Assembly (NCBI RefSeq): GCF_051014685.1
Contig: NW_027479482.1
Coordinates: 51,427 to 115,426, forward strand
Reading direction: 5' to 3'
From: Ptiloglossa arizonensis
Taxonomy: Eukaryota > Arthropoda > Insecta > Hymenoptera > Colletidae
DNA length: 64,000 bases
Positions 61,861 to 64,000 of the stretch are shown one piece after another. The notes beneath the pieces are model-generated. The model had not been told where the DNA came from. It was given only the letters and a program-made list of their open reading frames with translations, and did not search any database. How positions within the stretch are numbered: position 1 is the first letter of the stretch; every line of letters begins with the position of its first letter. The position numbers were made by a program, and so were the translations under genes.

Positions 61861-64000
61861 AAATACGCATACCGTTGTAATCGGGCGAGTTTCTACTTTC
61901 AGACGCAATAAGAATTTTTGGGTTGGGCCAATCCGTTCGCGAGATATGGGACTTCGAAGCTAAGGAATGGTTGAGAGGGCAAAAAATTTTTCGCAATTCT
62001 GCTGCTCCAAACGCTTAACCAGATTGGCCTAGGGAAAAAATACGCATACCGTTGTAATCGGGCGAGTTTCTACTTTCAGATGCAATAGGAATTTTTGGGT
62101 TAGGTCAATCCGTTCGCGAGATATGGGAGTTTGAAGCCAAGAAATGGTTGAGAAGAGAACAAATTTTTCGCAATTCTGCTGCTCCAAACGCTTAACCAGA
62201 ATGGCCTAGGGAAAAAATACACATACCGTTGTAATCGAGCGAGTTTCTACTTTCAGAAGCAATAGGAATTTTTGGGTTAGCTCAATCCGTTCGCGAGATA
62301 TGGGAGTTTGAAGCCAAGAAATGGTTGAGAAGAGAACAAATTTTTCGCAATTCTGCTGCTCCAAACGCTTAACCAGAATGGCCTAGGGAAAAAATGCACA
62401 TACCGTTGTAATCAGGCGAGTTTCTACTTTCAGATGCAATAGGAATTTTTGGGTTAGGTCAATCCGTTCGCGAGATATGGGAGTTTGAATCTAAGAAATG
62501 GTTGACAAGACAACAAATTTTTCGCACTTCTGCTGCTCCAATCGCTTAACCAGAATGGCCTAGGAAAAAATACACATACCGTTTTAATCGGGCGAGTTTC
62601 TACTTTCAGACGCAGCAGGAATTTTTGGGTTTGGTCAATCCGTTCGCGAGATATGGGACTTTGAAGCTAAGGAATGGTTGAGAAGGCAAAAAATTTTTCG
62701 CAATTCTGCTGCTCCAAACGCTTAACCGGATTGGCCTATGGGAAAAATACGCATACCGTTGTAATCGGGCGAGTTTCTACTTTCAGATGCAATAGGAATT
62801 TTTGGGTTAGGTCAATCCGTTCGCGAGATATGGGAGTTTGAAGCCAAGAAATGGTTGAGAAGAGAACAAATTTTTCGCAATTCTGCTGCTCCAAACGCTT
62901 AACCAGAATGGCCTAGGGAAAAAATGCACATACCGTTGTAATCGGGCGAGTTTCCACTTTCAGAAGCAATAGGAATTTTTGGGTTAGGTCAATCCGTTCG
63001 CGAGATATGGGAGTTTGAAGCCAAGAAATGGTTGAGAAGAGAACAAATTTTTCCCAATTCTGCTGCTCCAAACGCTTAACCAGAATGGCCTAGGGAAAAA
63101 ATGCACATACCGTTGTAATCAGGCGAGTTTCTACTTTCAGATGCAATAGGAATTTTTGGGTTAGGTCAATCCGTTCGCGAGATATGGGAGTTTGAAGCCA
63201 AGAAATGGTTGACAAGACAACAAATTTTTCGCACTTCTGCTGCTCCAATCGCTTAACCAGAATGGCCTAGGAAAAAAATGCACACCCCGTTGTAATCGGG
63301 CGAGATTCCACTTTCAGATGCAATAGGAATTTTTGGGTTAGGTCAATCCGTTCGCGAGATATGGGAGTTTGAAGCCAAGAAATGGTTGAGAAGGCAAAAA
63401 ATTTTTCGCAATTCTGCTGCTCCAAACGCTTAACCAGAATGGCCTAGGGAAAAAATACACATACCGTTGTAATCGGGCGAGTTTCTACTTTCAGAAGCAA
63501 TAGGAATTTTTGGGTTAGGTCAATCCGTTCGCGAGATATGGGAGTTTGAAGCCAAGAAATGGTTGAGAAGAGAACAAATTTTTCGCAATTCTGCTGCTCC
63601 AAACGCTTAACCAGAATGGCCTAGGGAAAAAATGCACATACCGTTGTAATCAGGCGAGTTTCTACTTTCAGATGCAATAGGAATTTTTGGGTTAGGTCAA
63701 TCCGTTCGCGAGATATGGGAGTTTGAATCTAAGAAATGGTTGACAAGACAACAAATTTTTCGCACTTCTGCTGCTCCAATCGCTTAACCAGAATGGCCTA
63801 GGCAAAAATACACATACCGTTTTAATCGGGCGAGTTTCTACTTTCAGACGCAGCAGGAATTTTTGGGTTTGGTCAATCCGTTCGCGAGATATGGGACTTT
63901 GAAGCTAAGGAATGGTTGAGAAGGCAAAAAATTTATCGCAATTCTGCTGCTCCAAACGCTTAACCGGATTGGCCTATGGGAAAAATACGCATACCGTTGT

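Larger units (their letters stand above)
1..64000 (+). repeat. 177 bp satellite DNA array, head to tail, about 361 monomers
   Basis: Every line of the window is a recognisable copy of the same unit. Monomer starts (CGTTGTAATC or its variants) fall at 1, 178, 355, 532, 709, 886, 1063, 1240 and so on to the last partial copy at the right edge. Spacing is 177 bp, with 175-178 bp variants caused mainly by the A-run before the monomer end. All copies have the same orientation. No unique DNA, transposon or gene interrupts the array, and it is open at both ends. Tandem arrays of this size with nested higher-order repeats are typical of centromeric or pericentromeric satellites, so that role is inferred, not shown. 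The sequence is not one I can name. An alternative is a subtelomeric or interstitial heterochromatic block. Confidence 0.98.
55653..64000 (+). repeat. Region V: irregular HOR block marked by CCGGATT
   Basis: A CCGGATTGGCCTATGGG monomer end occurs at 55651, 57774, 59012, 61135, 61842, 62726 and 63964, giving intervals of 2123, 1238, 2123, 707, 884 and 1238 bp (12, 7, 12, 4, 5 and 7 monomers). A second marker, TTAGCTCAATCC, occurs at 56441, 58210, 60333 and 62278. Intervals of the two markers do not agree, so units were gained and lost independently within the block. Monomers here are unusually uniform, most being GAAGCCAAG/GAGAAGAGAAC copies. Confidence 0.85.

Noticed and set aside
1..64000. 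CRISPR array
   Set aside because: Repeats are 177 bp and directly abutting, with no unique spacers and no cas genes.
1..64000. Naming the satellite or the species
   Set aside because: Period, composition and the partial resemblance to Arabidopsis are suggestive, but I cannot match the monomer to a named family without a database search.

Overview
The whole 64 kb window is one uninterrupted head-to-tail array of a satellite repeat with a basic period of 177 bp, about 361 monomers, all on the same strand. I found no stretch of unique sequence, no transposon insertion, no inverted monomer, no RNA gene and no credible protein gene. The array runs off both ends of the window. A 177 bp monomer, nested higher-order repeats (HORs) and uniform orientation fit a eukaryotic centromeric or pericentromeric satellite. 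A flowering plant is my best guess. One monomer subtype carries a segment that resembles, from memory, part of the Arabidopsis 178 bp centromere repeat, so Brassicaceae is possible but unproven. I do not recognise the satellite by name.

The monomer (reference copy 178-354; counted composition A55 C30 G42 T50, 40.7% GC) has these landmarks in order: a CG-rich head, a central GGGTTAGG-like stretch, a TTCGCGAGATATGGG core that matches the mammalian CENP-B box at 8 of 9 essential positions, a purine-rich segment, an A/T tract, a CTGCTGCT segment, a CCTAGG palindrome, and an A-run where most length variation occurs.

Layout, with region boundaries defined by my reading of shared private variants: (I) 1-16617, a 10-monomer HOR (units at 178, 1947, 3540) and a more scrambled block, the whole then duplicated in tandem as two 7605 bp copies that are almost identical. 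(II) 16618-27225, a heterogeneous zone with short-range duplications of 3, 7 and 13-14 monomers. (III) 27226 to about 45870, three diverging copies of a 32- to 40-monomer HOR (starts 27226, 32880, 38710), in which a 706 bp four-monomer module is present as 0, 1 and 2 extra copies. (IV) about 45871-55652, a 3538 bp (20-monomer) duplication overprinted by a later 2299 bp (13-monomer) duplication. (V) 55653-64000, irregular HORs of 12, 7, 12, 4, 5 and 7 monomers marked by a CCGGATT variant.

There are no genes working together here. What the window records is a history of unequal exchange and conversion: hybrid monomers, nested duplications and shared private mutations that allow some events to be ordered in time.
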